DNA from: Stenotrophomonas nitritireducens
Lineage (GTDB): Bacteria; Pseudomonadota; Gammaproteobacteria; Xanthomonadales; Xanthomonadaceae
Length of the DNA stretch: 64,000 bases
Reading direction: 5' to 3'
Assembly: GCF_001700965.1 (NCBI RefSeq)
Contig: NZ_CP016756.1
Location: 3,462,501-3,526,500, forward strand
Below the pieces are notes generated by a model that was not told the origin of the DNA, did no database searches, and saw nothing but the letters and a program-made list of their open reading frames with translations. Shown piece after piece: positions 8,288 through 16,001 of the stretch. The position numbers and the translations under genes are program-made. Position 1 is the first letter of the stretch; every line of letters begins with the position of its first letter.

Positions 8288-9490
8288 ATGTCGGCGCTCG
8301 ATCCCACAACAAGCGACAGCGCGTGGCGCGTCTTCCTGGTATTCCTGCGGCTGGGGCTGACGTCGTTCGGCGGTCCGATCGCCCATCTGGGCTACTTCCG
8401 CCTCGAGTTCGTCGAACGCCGCCGTTGGCTGACGGACCGTAGCTACTCTGATTTGGTGGCCCTGTGCCAGTTACTGCCAGGCCCGGCCAGCAGCCAGGTT
8501 GGGATGGCGTTGGGCTTGCGCCGCGCTGGCTGGTCTGGCCTGTTGGCTGCTTGGGCTGGCTTTACGCTGCCTTCGGCCGTGCTGATGATCCTGTTCGCTT
8601 TGGGGGTTGCCAAATACCAGGGCATCGTTGAATCCGGCTGGCTGCATGGCCTGAAGATCGTGGCAGTTGCTGTGGTGGCTCAAGCAGTATGGGGAATGGC
8701 CCGATCCCTGTGCCCGGACCGTCTGAGGGCAGGGATGGCGCTTTTTGCCGCTGTGTTGACTTTGTCCATACCCTCGGTCGTCGGCCAGATCGTGGTGATC
8801 ATCTTCAGCGGACTGCTCGGTCGCTGGATGCTGAAGATCGAACCTGCTTCCGGCCAATCAGACGGCGGCTATCCCGTCTCGCGAAGAACCGGCACAGTGG
8901 CACTGGTGCTACTGGTGCTGCCGCTTGTTCTGCTGCCCGTGTGGGCGGTGGTTAGCGGCTCCCCCTTGGCCGTGCTGTTGGAGGGTGTGTACCGCGCTGG
9001 CGCCCTGGTCTTCGGCGGCGGCCATGTCGTGCTGCCGTTGCTGCAGACCGCGGTCGTCCAGAGCGGCACCGTGAGCACGGCGGATCTCCTCGCCGGGTAC
9101 GGTGCGGCGCAGGCGGTGCCGGGCCCTCTCTTCTCCTTTGCAGCGTATCTGGGGGCTATGGCCGAGGGGCCGCTGGGTGGCTGGGCAGGCGGCCTTGCAC
9201 TGCTGGTGGTCATTTTCCTGCCAGCCCTTCTTGTGCTCGTGGGGGTGCTGCCGTTCTGGGAGTCCCTGCGCCACCGCAAGGATCTCCAAGCTTCGATTGC
9301 AGGCGTCAATGCCGGGATAGTCGGCATCCTGCTGGCGGCGTTGTATGACCCGGTGTGGACGAGCGCGATCCATGACCGATGGGATGTCGCGATGGCACTG
9401 GTCGCATTCGGGCTACTGGTCGTTGCACGTGCTCCGCCGGTCCTGGTCGTGTTACTGGCTGCCATGGCGGGTTGGGCGATGACGTGGTAA
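8288..9490 (+). CDS. chrA: Chromate efflux transporter ChrA, long-chain
   Basis: 400 residues, the length of bidomain CHR-family transporters. Two homologous halves can be seen. The first begins FLRLGLTSFGGPIAHLGYFR with the GGP motif and continues LCQLLPGPASSQ. The second contains AGALVFGGGHVVLPLL and AVPGPLFSFAAYLG. About ten hydrophobic segments place it in the inner membrane, where it exports chromate. ATG follows a GGAGGTCATGGTCC stretch. It lies 54 bp after arsC in the same direction and may share the transcript; no chrB regulator is present. Confidence 0.92.
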   Translation: MSALDPTTSDSAWRVFLVFLRLGLTSFGGPIAHLGYFRLEFVERRRWLTDRSYSDLVALCQLLPGPASSQVGMALGLRRAGWSGLLAAWAGFTLPSAVLMILFALGVAKYQGIVESGWLHGLKIVAVAVVAQAVWGMARSLCPDRLRAGMALFAAVLTLSIPSVVGQIVVIIFSGLLGRWMLKIEPASGQSDGGYPVSRRTGTVALVLLVLPLVLLPVWAVVSGSPLAVLLEGVYRAGALVFGGGHVVLPLLQTAVVQSGTVSTADLLAGYGAAQAVPGPLFSFAAYLGAMAEGPLGGWAGGLALLVVIFLPALLVLVGVLPFWESLRHRKDLQASIAGVNAGIVGILLAALYDPVWTSAIHDRWDVAMALVAFGLLVVARAPPVLVVLLAAMAGWAMTW

Positions 9491-9704
9491 CGCCGCCAGT
9501 TCGGTGAGGCGCGTTTTGGCAGCGCAACCTAACGTCTGCTTCTGGCCGGGAGTTGCCGTTCGGCGTGTCGAGCTTGAATGTTGTGCCTCATCGAGATGCT
9601 GTCTTTGATTGAAACTTATTTCAGACCCTTAGTACCACAGTGAAGCAGGATCCCCCTGCTTTGCGTGTGCGCCGCGCATTGGCGTATCGCTTCGAGTACT
9701 AAGC

Positions 9705-9824
9705 ATGAAAGATAAATCCGAGTTCCTCTACTGCGTCTTCATTGTGGCTGCGGCCATCTTGTCGGCCGTAGCCCGTTGTTCGTTCACCCGCCCCGACCAG
9801 TTCGGCCGCGATTCCTACGACTAA
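9705..9824 (+). CDS. Small single-pass membrane protein, 39 aa
   Basis: ATG at 9705, stop at 9824. The protein MKDKSEFLYCVFIVAAAILS... has one predicted transmembrane helix (residues 7-24), then a short polar tail FTRPDQFGRDSYD. There is no strong ribosome site, only weak GAGTACTAAGC upstream. It lies between chrA and the DUF932 gene, with 214 bp of featureless sequence before it (9491-9704). I do not recognise it. It is supported by a membrane-protein-like composition and by a hairpin just after its stop. Confidence 0.4.
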   Translation: MKDKSEFLYCVFIVAAAILSAVARCSFTRPDQFGRDSYD

Positions 9825-9841
9825 ACCAACCATCCAGATAG

Positions 9842-9877
9842 ACGCACAGGGCCCGGCATTGTTCGGGCCTTGTGCGT
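9842..9877 (+). terminator. Strong hairpin between small ORF and DUF932 gene
   Basis: 14-bp arms (9842-9855 ACGCACAGGGCCCG; 9864-9877 CGGGCCTTGTGCGT) with one G.T pair and an 8-nt loop. No T-run follows, so it is either a factor-assisted terminator for the upstream genes or a leader structure for the DUF932 gene, whose start is 27 bp downstream. Confidence 0.5.
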
Positions 9878-9903
9878 TATGCCGTCTATGAAAGGAGACC
9901 GAG

Positions 9904-10860
9904 ATGCATCACGTTGAAACGATGGCTTATGCCGGCCAGGTTCCTTGGCATGGCATCGGAAGCCAGTTGGGTCCTGGCCAGTCCGTTGAAGTATGGCGCG
10001 AACGCGCCGGCATGGACTGGTCCTTGGAGGAAGCCGAAGTGCGATTCGCCGCCGAGGCTGAAGGTCAGTATCCGGTGCGGGCATTTCCCGGGCAAAAGGT
10101 GCTTTATCGCTCTGACACTAAGCGACCTTTGGCGGTGGTGTCCAAGCGCTATCAAGTAGTCCAGCCGCGGGAGATCCTTGAGTTCTACCGCGACCTGACG
10201 CGCTACAGCGGTTTCGAGCTGGAAACCGCCGGTGTCCTGCGTGGCGGGCGTAAGTTCTGGGCATTGGCCCGTACTGGGCAGGGTGTGGCTCTGAAGGGTC
10301 AAGATCAGGTCAATGGCTACCTTCTTCTGGCTACGGCCTGTGACGGAACGCTGGCTACCACCGCCCAGTTCACCTCAGTTCGCGTGGTGTGTAACAACAC
10401 CCTGCAGATCGCTGTTGGGGATCGAACCGGAGCCATCAAGGTCCCGCACCGCAGTGCTTTCGATGCTGACAGGGTCAAGAGCCAGTTGGGTATTGCGGTT
10501 GAGGGCTGGCAAGGCTTCGTGGAGCGGATGCAAATTCTCTGTGAGACACCTGTAAACCCTGATTCGGTCGATGGGGTGCTGCGGAATTTGCTCACTTATC
10601 CGGCTGCTCAGAATGGGAAGGCAGTCGTGAACGAGCAGGCTGTAGCCAAGGTGCGGGCGTTGTACGACGGGCAGGGAAGAGGTTCGGGCCTAAGGACCAG
10701 TAAAGGCACGGCCTTTGGCTTGCTCAACAGCATCACCGAGTTCGTGGACCATCATCGGCGGGCACAGAGTACGGAGAACCGCTTGGATGCGGCTTGGTTC
10801 GGTCAGGGGGCACTGCTCAAGCAGAAGGCGTGGAAGGAACTGCTAGGGGAAGCCGCATGA
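9904..10860 (+). CDS. DUF932 domain-containing protein (plasmid/integrative-element type)
   Basis: 318 residues with AAGGAGACCGAG just before the ATG. The start MHHVETMAYAGQVPWHGIG and the run YLLLATACDGTLATTAQFTSVRVVCNNTL are typical of DUF932/TIGR03299 proteins, which are carried by plasmids, phages and ICEs and have no established biochemical role. It overlaps the RadC-like gene by 4 bases, so the pair is translationally coupled. This gene marks the passage from metal cargo to element backbone. Confidence 0.85.
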   Translation: MHHVETMAYAGQVPWHGIGSQLGPGQSVEVWRERAGMDWSLEEAEVRFAAEAEGQYPVRAFPGQKVLYRSDTKRPLAVVSKRYQVVQPREILEFYRDLTRYSGFELETAGVLRGGRKFWALARTGQGVALKGQDQVNGYLLLATACDGTLATTAQFTSVRVVCNNTLQIAVGDRTGAIKVPHRSAFDADRVKSQLGIAVEGWQGFVERMQILCETPVNPDSVDGVLRNLLTYPAAQNGKAVVNEQAVAKVRALYDGQGRGSGLRTSKGTAFGLLNSITEFVDHHRRAQSTENRLDAAWFGQGALLKQKAWKELLGEAA

Positions 10861-11351
10861 ACGCCTCGCTGCAGAAGCAACGCTTGGAAGAGCTACCTGG
10901 CGGTTTGAACGAACGTGACAGCTCCGTCCTCTCCAAAGCATTGGAAATCCTAGAGAGCAGAGCAATGGTCAGTGGCCTCCTATTGGGACATCCGGATGTT
11001 GCCGGCAGGTTCTTCCGCCTGCGTCTAGGGCATGAGATCCGCGAGCACTTCGAGGTGGCGTTCCTCGATGCCCGTAACCGCCTGATCGCCGTAGAACGGC
11101 TGTTTTCGGGCTCTATCGATGGCGCTGAGATCCATCCGCGGATAGTTGTCCAACGTGCCTTGGCCCTGAACGCGGCGGCGGTCCTACTGGCTCACAATCA
11201 CCCTAGCGGGCATTGCGAGCCGTCAGCAGCGGATCGAGCCATCACCAAGCGGTTGAAGGAAGTATTGGCGATGGTGGAGGTGAGGGTCGTCGACCACCTT
11301 GTGGTGTCGGCAAGCCAAGGGACCTCGATGGCTCAGCTCGGGCAGATCTAA
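10857..11351 (+). CDS. RadC-like JAB/MPN-domain protein
   Basis: 164 residues starting at ATG 10857 inside the DUF932 stop. The JAMM-type metal site is present as LLAHNHPSGHCEPSAADRAI (His-x-His-Pro, then the distal Asp), preceded by EHFEVAFLDARNRLIAVE. It is shorter than chromosomal RadC (about 220 aa) and lacks the N-terminal helix-hairpin-helix region, as in the RadC homologues of ICEs and plasmids. Substrate unknown; the name DNA repair protein is historical. Confidence 0.88.
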   Translation: MNASLQKQRLEELPGGLNERDSSVLSKALEILESRAMVSGLLLGHPDVAGRFFRLRLGHEIREHFEVAFLDARNRLIAVERLFSGSIDGAEIHPRIVVQRALALNAAAVLLAHNHPSGHCEPSAADRAITKRLKEVLAMVEVRVVDHLVVSASQGTSMAQLGQI

Positions 11352-11374
11352 GGCCCGGATACTAGGAGAACAGC

Positions 11375-11602
11375 ATGAAGGAAACGGAGACGTCCTGGTC
11401 ATCGGCCAGGGCGGCAATAGCTCGTGCCAAAGCAGCTGATTTAGACCGGCAGGCCCGCGAGGTAGAGCGCTCAGCTACCGACGGAAACTGGCGCATGAAG
11501 GCTCGGGCTAGAGAGGCCGCCACCGGGCTTAGATTGCGAGCTGGGAGGTACTTGGTGGAGGCTCAAAGTCACGAAGAGCAGGATCTCCCACTCTTCCCCT
11601 AG
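11375..11602 (+). CDS. Small charged hypothetical protein, 75 aa
   Basis: ATG 11375 preceded by AGGAGAACAGC. The protein is Ala/Arg/Glu-rich (SSARAAIARAKAADLDRQARE...) and probably largely helical, ending in EEQDLPLFP. Not recognised. It follows the RadC-like gene in the same direction and its end overlaps the convergent XRE regulator by 4 bases, so both frames terminate at the same spot. Confidence 0.55.
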   Translation: MKETETSWSSARAAIARAKAADLDRQAREVERSATDGNWRMKARAREAATGLRLRAGRYLVEAQSHEEQDLPLFP

Positions 11603-11946
11603 CCCGCAGGAGGGGACTTGCCTTCTGCGTAGCCCTTGATCAAGTTCAGAACGGCTTGTTGTCTTGATGCTGGAAGACGTGCGACCAGAAGGATGACTTC
11701 TGCCAAGACGTCGGATGTGGCGTGGAAGTAAGCAACAGGAACGCCGAGCGCCTTGGCCAATGCTTCAGCGGTCTCGGGATCAGGATCTCGTAACCCCAAC
11801 TCGTAGCGCGAGATACGTGGTGCGGCGCTATTGGAATCTTCCAAGCCCAAGACGGCCCCCAAGTCAGCTTGACTCAACCCAGCTTCCAGTCGGGCCGCGC
11901 GCAGGCGACGACCAAAGACGGATTTTGGAATGGACGGAGCAGGCAT
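11599..11946 (-). CDS. XRE-family HTH transcriptional regulator
   Basis: 115 residues from ATG 11946; a TTG extension to 11964 is possible. A Cro/C1-type HTH lies at about residues 10-70: FGRRLRAARLEAGLSQADLGAVLGL, then ISRYELGLRDPDPETAEALAKALGV. The C-terminal tail is short and helical, with VARLPASRQQAVLNLIKGYA. It is divergent from the J-domain gene, and the palindrome at 12002-12020 between them is the obvious operator candidate. The role is inferred to be local repression of element genes. Confidence 0.82.
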   Translation of the reverse strand: MPAPSIPKSVFGRRLRAARLEAGLSQADLGAVLGLEDSNSAAPRISRYELGLRDPDPETAEALAKALGVPVAYFHATSDVLAEVILLVARLPASRQQAVLNLIKGYAEGKSPPAG

Positions 11947-12001
11947 GGAAACGGCACGAAGCAAGCGGTGTCCAAGTCTGCCTGTTTCATCATCGCATCA
12001 C

Positions 12002-12020
12002 ATTTGCCATTATGGCAAAT
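12002..12020. promoter_or_regulatory. Perfect 19-bp palindrome, likely XRE operator
   Basis: ATTTGCCAT-T-ATGGCAAAT: two perfect 9-bp arms around one base, 56 bp upstream of the XRE start and 91 bp upstream of the J-domain gene ATG. Its size and symmetry suit a dimeric HTH repressor. Confidence 0.6.
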
Positions 12021-12110
12021 GCTGGGGCGGTGGTCTTGTCCAGCTGATCCCGTAGCAACCAATCAGACCTTTCAAGAGGCGCGTGCGCCTAAGGATTGAC
12101 AGATATCCAA

Positions 12111-12797
12111 ATGTCACAAGAGGACCACTACGAAGTCCTCGGGGTTCGCCCCGAGGCACCCCTCTGGGAAATTGAGCTGGCCTACAAGGGCCGGCGGAGC
12201 CAGTACCACCCTGACCGCTACGCTGCAGGTGACGAGGCGTCCGTCGCATGGGCGACCGCCAAGATGCAGGCCGTCAACAAGGCCTATGCAGTCCTCAAGG
12301 ACCCGGACCAACGCGAGCGCTTCGACCGTACCCAAGCGTCGGCGAGGCCGGCTGATCCAGGCCCCCGGACGGAGCGGGCCAAGGCCGCAGAGCCTCCACC
12401 GCTCCGCTCACTCCGAGAAGCACTAGAAGGGCTGGAGTTCAGTAACGAGCCCTTCGAGCGCGTGTTCGTGGCTCCGCACATCCCAAGGAAAAAGCTCCTG
12501 GGCGCTCTGGACAGCTACGGGGAGCGGCTGCGGGCCCAGGACGTTGTCGTGCTCATCGACGACACCGTGTTCGGTGGTGCCAGGGAGGGCGTTCTCATCA
12601 CCGAAACCCAGATTCGGTGCAAGGCCAAGTTCGAGCAGGCTGAGATCCGGTTACTGGGTTGTCTGACGGAGATTACCGCCCACGGTGCGCACATCCGGAT
12701 CCAGGGCGAGCCCTTCATCAGCTTGAGCATTCCTAACCCGGATGACCTGCGACGACTGTTCAGAGCCGTCAGCCACTACTTGCAAGAAACCAACTGA
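12111..12797 (+). CDS. J-domain protein with C-terminal PH-like domain
   Basis: 228 residues from ATG 12111; an upstream TTG at 12096 is possible. Residues 6-65 form a J domain with the HPD motif at 33-35 (QYHPDRY) and LKDPDQRERFDRT at its end, so it should stimulate an Hsp70 ATPase. After a Pro-rich linker, residues 130-225 (VVVLIDDTVFGGAREGVLIT...) resemble the bacterial PH-like domains with the DDTVFGxxxxG motif. There is no zinc-finger or substrate-binding domain of true DnaJ, so it is a specialised co-chaperone. It heads a run of membrane and lipoprotein genes. Confidence 0.75.
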   Translation: MSQEDHYEVLGVRPEAPLWEIELAYKGRRSQYHPDRYAAGDEASVAWATAKMQAVNKAYAVLKDPDQRERFDRTQASARPADPGPRTERAKAAEPPPLRSLREALEGLEFSNEPFERVFVAPHIPRKKLLGALDSYGERLRAQDVVVLIDDTVFGGAREGVLITETQIRCKAKFEQAEIRLLGCLTEITAHGAHIRIQGEPFISLSIPNPDDLRRLFRAVSHYLQETN

Positions 12798-12819
12798 TCT
12801 CAACCAACAGGGGAATGAC

Positions 12820-13035
12820 ATGAAGTACCTGATAGGCCTATACGGCGTGACCGTGCTGATCGCGGCCATATGTTTCGATATCTGGGGGCGCTATGCCTAC
12901 AAGGGGTTCTTCTACAACCTCGGGCAGGGCCTGGTCTGGCCCGTAGTGGTCTTTCCGTCATTCGGAAAGCTGATCGGCGGTGTGGTCTGGATCGTGGTGA
13001 TCTTCGCCCTGCTTGTCCTGGTGAAGAGGCGATAA
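12820..13035 (+). CDS. Small two-helix membrane protein, 71 aa
   Basis: ATG 12820 after CAGGGGAATGAC. Two hydrophobic segments (about residues 3-21 and 47-68) and a basic end VLVKRR indicate an inner-membrane protein with short ends. Unrecognised. It lies 22 bp after the J-domain gene and 2 bp before the next lipoprotein gene, so the three are one transcription unit. Confidence 0.6.
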   Translation: MKYLIGLYGVTVLIAAICFDIWGRYAYKGFFYNLGQGLVWPVVVFPSFGKLIGGVVWIVVIFALLVLVKRR

Positions 13036-13037
13036 AC

Positions 13038-13307
13038 ATGACTCTTCGGAAACGAGCACTTCTCCCAATGGTGATCGTCGTGCTGGCACTCAGTGCCTGC
13101 AGCAGCGAGTTGGACAAGGTCCGAGGCCAGTTCGTAGACAACTGCATGAGCAGCGGCGCACCGAAGTCCAACTGCAAATGCGCCATCGACAAGCTGCAGG
13201 ATCACTACGGCGAGCAGGGCCTGGTGGCCATCAACAGACAGGGTTACCCACCGTCCGACTTCGCCGAGCAGCTGTTCGTTGCTGCGGGCCAGTGTCGGAA
13301 CCCGTGA
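13038..13307 (+). CDS. Small lipoprotein, 89 aa
   Basis: ATG 13038; a longer in-frame extension overlaps the preceding gene and lacks a signal, so it is rejected. A signal peptide with lipobox LSAC (cleavage before the Cys) is followed by a small domain with cysteines in FVDNCMSSGAPKSNCKCAID and GQCRNP, suggesting disulphides. It is probably periplasmic and lipid-anchored. The function is unknown. Confidence 0.65.
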   Translation: MTLRKRALLPMVIVVLALSACSSELDKVRGQFVDNCMSSGAPKSNCKCAIDKLQDHYGEQGLVAINRQGYPPSDFAEQLFVAAGQCRNP

Positions 13308-13408
13308 TAGCGCCTGACGTCCTGCCCGCGAAGTAGGCCGTCGACAGTATCGCTCGTTACCTCTGGCGACCGAATGCCGGCCGCCCGAACATACAGACAA
13401 GGAATTCC

Positions 13409-14362
13409 ATGAAAAGTATCAACTACGTTGCAGCCATGCTGGCTGCGCTTCTTCTTGGGGGTTGCAGCAAGCCAGTCCTGGACTGGCGCAACGCAGAGCT
13501 GAGTAACGGCAAAATCTACGAAGCCGGCTCCAATGAACCCTTTGATGGACGGGTTACCGGTGTGCCGCACAAGCAGCTCGAACCGCTCCTGGGCTCTCTG
13601 AGAACCATCCTTCAGAATCTCAACACCAATCAGACCACCAGCATGACCGCACTGCTGGGCAACTTGGACTATGTCTGCGATGTGGAGGTGGAAGAAGGGT
13701 TGGTAGGTGGCCAGTACACCTGCCGCTATCCGCAGTCACAGGTCGTCGCCTACGAAGGCAAGCGGACTGACGGCGGTCTGGATGGGGAGACCGTGTTCCA
13801 TACGAAGACGGGCAGTCCTGGCGTCATCCTGACGATGCAGAACGGTCGTGTGGAAGGGCCAATCAAGATCTACTTCGCCGAGAAACCCGGGCAGCTCTCT
13901 TACCAAGCCACGGCTGTGAACAACGGTCTGGAGGGAGAGGCGATCAGCTACTACCTGAATGGTCAGGTCAAAGTAAAAGCCAACTTCAAAGGCAGCGTGC
14001 CTGTAGGGCTGTGGGAAGCCTACTGGGAAGAGAATGGAGCAGTCTCGGAGCGGGGCCTGTATGAGGGCGGAAAGCTGGTCTCACAGACCCATTATCTGCA
14101 AGACGGCACGGAATACCTGACGGAACCGGAGATGTGGGCGCTCCACCGTTCGATTTCGGGAAGTGATGATTTCACTCTGACGCCCAAGCAGGAAGTTCTG
14201 CTTACAGAGGCGGAGAAACGATACAACGAAGTACGCCTGCTGACGCCGGCCCAGCGCGAAGCGAAGTACCAGGCGGAGCAGGAGAGCATCCGAGCCGACA
14301 AGATAGCTCGCGGACTGGATCCGGACTGCTGGGTATGTGACGGATCGGACAAAAGGAACTGA
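13409..14362 (+). CDS. Lipoprotein with MORN-like antitoxin-type repeats, 317 aa
   Basis: ATG 13409 after ACAAGGAATTCC. A signal peptide with lipobox LLGGC precedes SNGKIYEAGSNEPFDGRVTG. Several further strands of the YwqK/MORN type follow: GQLSYQATAVNNGLEGEAISYYLNG, QVKVKANFKGSVPVGLWEAYW and GLYEGGKLVS. A charged C-terminal tail ends with a CxxC pair (DCWVCDGSDKRN). The repeats resemble proteins labelled YwqK-family antitoxin, but no toxin partner is evident here. It follows the small lipoprotein after 101 bp. Confidence 0.65.
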   Translation: MKSINYVAAMLAALLLGGCSKPVLDWRNAELSNGKIYEAGSNEPFDGRVTGVPHKQLEPLLGSLRTILQNLNTNQTTSMTALLGNLDYVCDVEVEEGLVGGQYTCRYPQSQVVAYEGKRTDGGLDGETVFHTKTGSPGVILTMQNGRVEGPIKIYFAEKPGQLSYQATAVNNGLEGEAISYYLNGQVKVKANFKGSVPVGLWEAYWEENGAVSERGLYEGGKLVSQTHYLQDGTEYLTEPEMWALHRSISGSDDFTLTPKQEVLLTEAEKRYNEVRLLTPAQREAKYQAEQESIRADKIARGLDPDCWVCDGSDKRN

Positions 14363-14452
14363 CGCGGTAAAGAGGATGGATAGCGGGCGTGCCGATGCAC
14401 GCCCGCTGCGTGCGCGTGCTTTGATTTTTGCCAAAGAATCTCAGGAGAGACG

Positions 14453-15070
14453 ATGAAGAAGGTAGGTATGTTGGTAGGCGTCATGTGGGCCGTACTAGCC
14501 CTGGTGGGCTGCGAGAAGGAAGCGACCCTTACCCAGGCAGGTGACATCAATCTTGCTGGATGCGAAGTGCCGGCGGGTTTGACACCCGTGCAGGCAGAAG
14601 CGGTTAGCTGCGCACCTGCGCAAGCAGAGTCGCAGACCACTGCAGGGACGTCTACAGCCGCTTCGGATGAGAGCGTCATCAATGAAGCCCTGGCTCGAGA
14701 TGCTTTCATCTTCAATCAGTCAGAAGAAGTCGTAGAAGCTAGGCGCTTCGCCGAGGGTGACCTCAATGGCGACGGTGTCAGTGACAAGGCCGTGCTGTTC
14801 GTACTGCAGGCCACTGATGGTGGTAACGGTTATGCCACGCACCTGGCGGTCTTCCTCAAAGAAGGTAGTGGTTTGACGTATGCAGACTCACTGCCTGTGT
14901 CGGGTTATGGGGAGGGAGTTCAGGAGTTCGCAGTGCAGGGCGGGATGGTTGTCATGAAGATACTGGTACAAGGACCGGGTGATGCTACCTGCTGTCCCTC
15001 GGTGGAGAAAAATGTGAGCTACGTTCTTCATAACGGGAAGTTGACTGAGGTAGCTGGCAAACACGAATGA
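14453..15070 (+). CDS. Lipoprotein with calcium-loop-like segment, 205 aa
   Basis: ATG 14453 after TCAGGAGAGACG. Signal peptide with lipobox LVGC. A low-complexity Ala/Thr/Gln linker (residues 35-75) leads to a domain with FAEGDLNGDGVSDKAVLFVL, an Asp-x-Asn-x-Asp loop seen in FG-GAP/dockerin-type calcium sites, and a later CCPS pair. It is likely anchored in the outer membrane and faces the periplasm. The function is unknown. It is the third lipoprotein in a row. Confidence 0.6.
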   Translation: MKKVGMLVGVMWAVLALVGCEKEATLTQAGDINLAGCEVPAGLTPVQAEAVSCAPAQAESQTTAGTSTAASDESVINEALARDAFIFNQSEEVVEARRFAEGDLNGDGVSDKAVLFVLQATDGGNGYATHLAVFLKEGSGLTYADSLPVSGYGEGVQEFAVQGGMVVMKILVQGPGDATCCPSVEKNVSYVLHNGKLTEVAGKHE

Positions 15071-15157
15071 GGAGAGCACGTGCGCGATTCAGTCAGCCGT
15101 CGCTAGTGTCTGCTGGCTGAACGCGCCCAGTGCCCTGTCGCCTGGGTGAGATGCCGT

Positions 15158-15831
15158 CTATCTCAGCGCGACAGCAACGGCTTCCAACGATCCGAAGCCA
15201 TCGGACCTATCCAATGCAATAAGCTGCTCTTCGCTCTTCAGCCCATAGGGCCCATCTACCCCAAACAGGTAGTGATCGCCTTGAAGTGCACCACATGTCT
15301 GGCAATGATTGGCCCAGTATGCAAAATCCGCCGTGCGGCTTCTTGTCAAGCGAAGCCAAGGCGCCCGGGCTTGAATGAAGATCTGGGTCTGTAAGTCCAA
15401 GGCTTCCACCGACTTCAGTAGTGCCGGCTCGTCAGAGGTCACTACCTCTCCATCTTGTAGGTCAATCTCCTGAAAGGATGGAACCCACAGGGCTGCCGTG
15501 GGGGTGGCGTCACGGCAGTAATAGCAAGTTGTTTGGGATAGCAGGAGCGCGTAGCTGGGGGCGAGTAAGGTGGCGATCATCAAACGTGCGTCAGAAAACG
15601 GGACATCGCAGCTAAGCATAGCTTCCCAACACACTTTAAAAGCGCAGCGATCAACTGTCGGACGAGGATTGGTACGACAAGAGGCCACCATCGCTTCCAG
15701 GCATTGGCGATCCTTGCATGCAAGCGCTTCCATTTGGTCTTTGGCGCTGCTGGGACAGCTGGCACCATGCCAAACCGGCGTTCCAAGTAGCGTGCCAGTA
15801 TCACCTCTTCATTGAACGGTTCATGTGACAT
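15158..15831 (-). pseudogene. Zinc-ribbon-like hypothetical gene split over two frames
   Basis: A start with an AAGGA site (MSHEPFNEEVILARYLERRFG, ATG at 15831) opens an 83-codon frame that stops at 15580. A second frame from about 15733 carries the rest: cysteine pairs (TTCYYC, CQTC) and a conserved-looking tail FAYWANHCQTCGALQGDHYLFGVDG, to 15158. The two frames overlap by about 150 bp. The simplest reading is one gene broken by a frameshift between 15733 and 15580. Two overlapping genes or a recoding event cannot be excluded. I do not recognise a function. Confidence 0.45.
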
Positions 15832-15857
15832 CGCGGAATTCCTTTAGAGGAGCCCCA

Positions 15858-15980
15858 ATGCTGCGTCAGCGGATTAGGTGGGTCAGCCAGGACTTTCCCA
15901 TTCTTGAAGGACTGGCCCTGCTGCAAAATTTCGGTCCCATTGACACCAAATATGACAGGGTGCAATATCGGTCTCAATAA
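15858..15980 (+). CDS. Possible 40-aa small protein
   Basis: ATG 15858 is preceded by TAGAGGAGCCCCA, a strong ribosome site at good spacing, and the frame runs to TAA 15978-15980. Product starts MLRQRIRWVSQDFPILEGLA. Its stop lies inside a small inverted repeat (15969-15974 / 15980-15985). No homologue is known to me; the ribosome site is the main support. Confidence 0.4.
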   Translation: MLRQRIRWVSQDFPILEGLALLQNFGPIDTKYDRVQYRSQ

Positions 15981-16001
15981 GACCGTTTTGGGGGGTGTGT
16001 G

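Noticed and set aside
10857..11351. A chromosomal radC gene
   Set aside because: Short form without the N-terminal helix-hairpin-helix, coupled to DUF932, as in mobile elements.
13409..14362. A complete toxin-antitoxin pair suggested by YwqK-like repeats
   Set aside because: No toxin gene is adjacent; the protein is a lipoprotein, so the antitoxin label is not supported.
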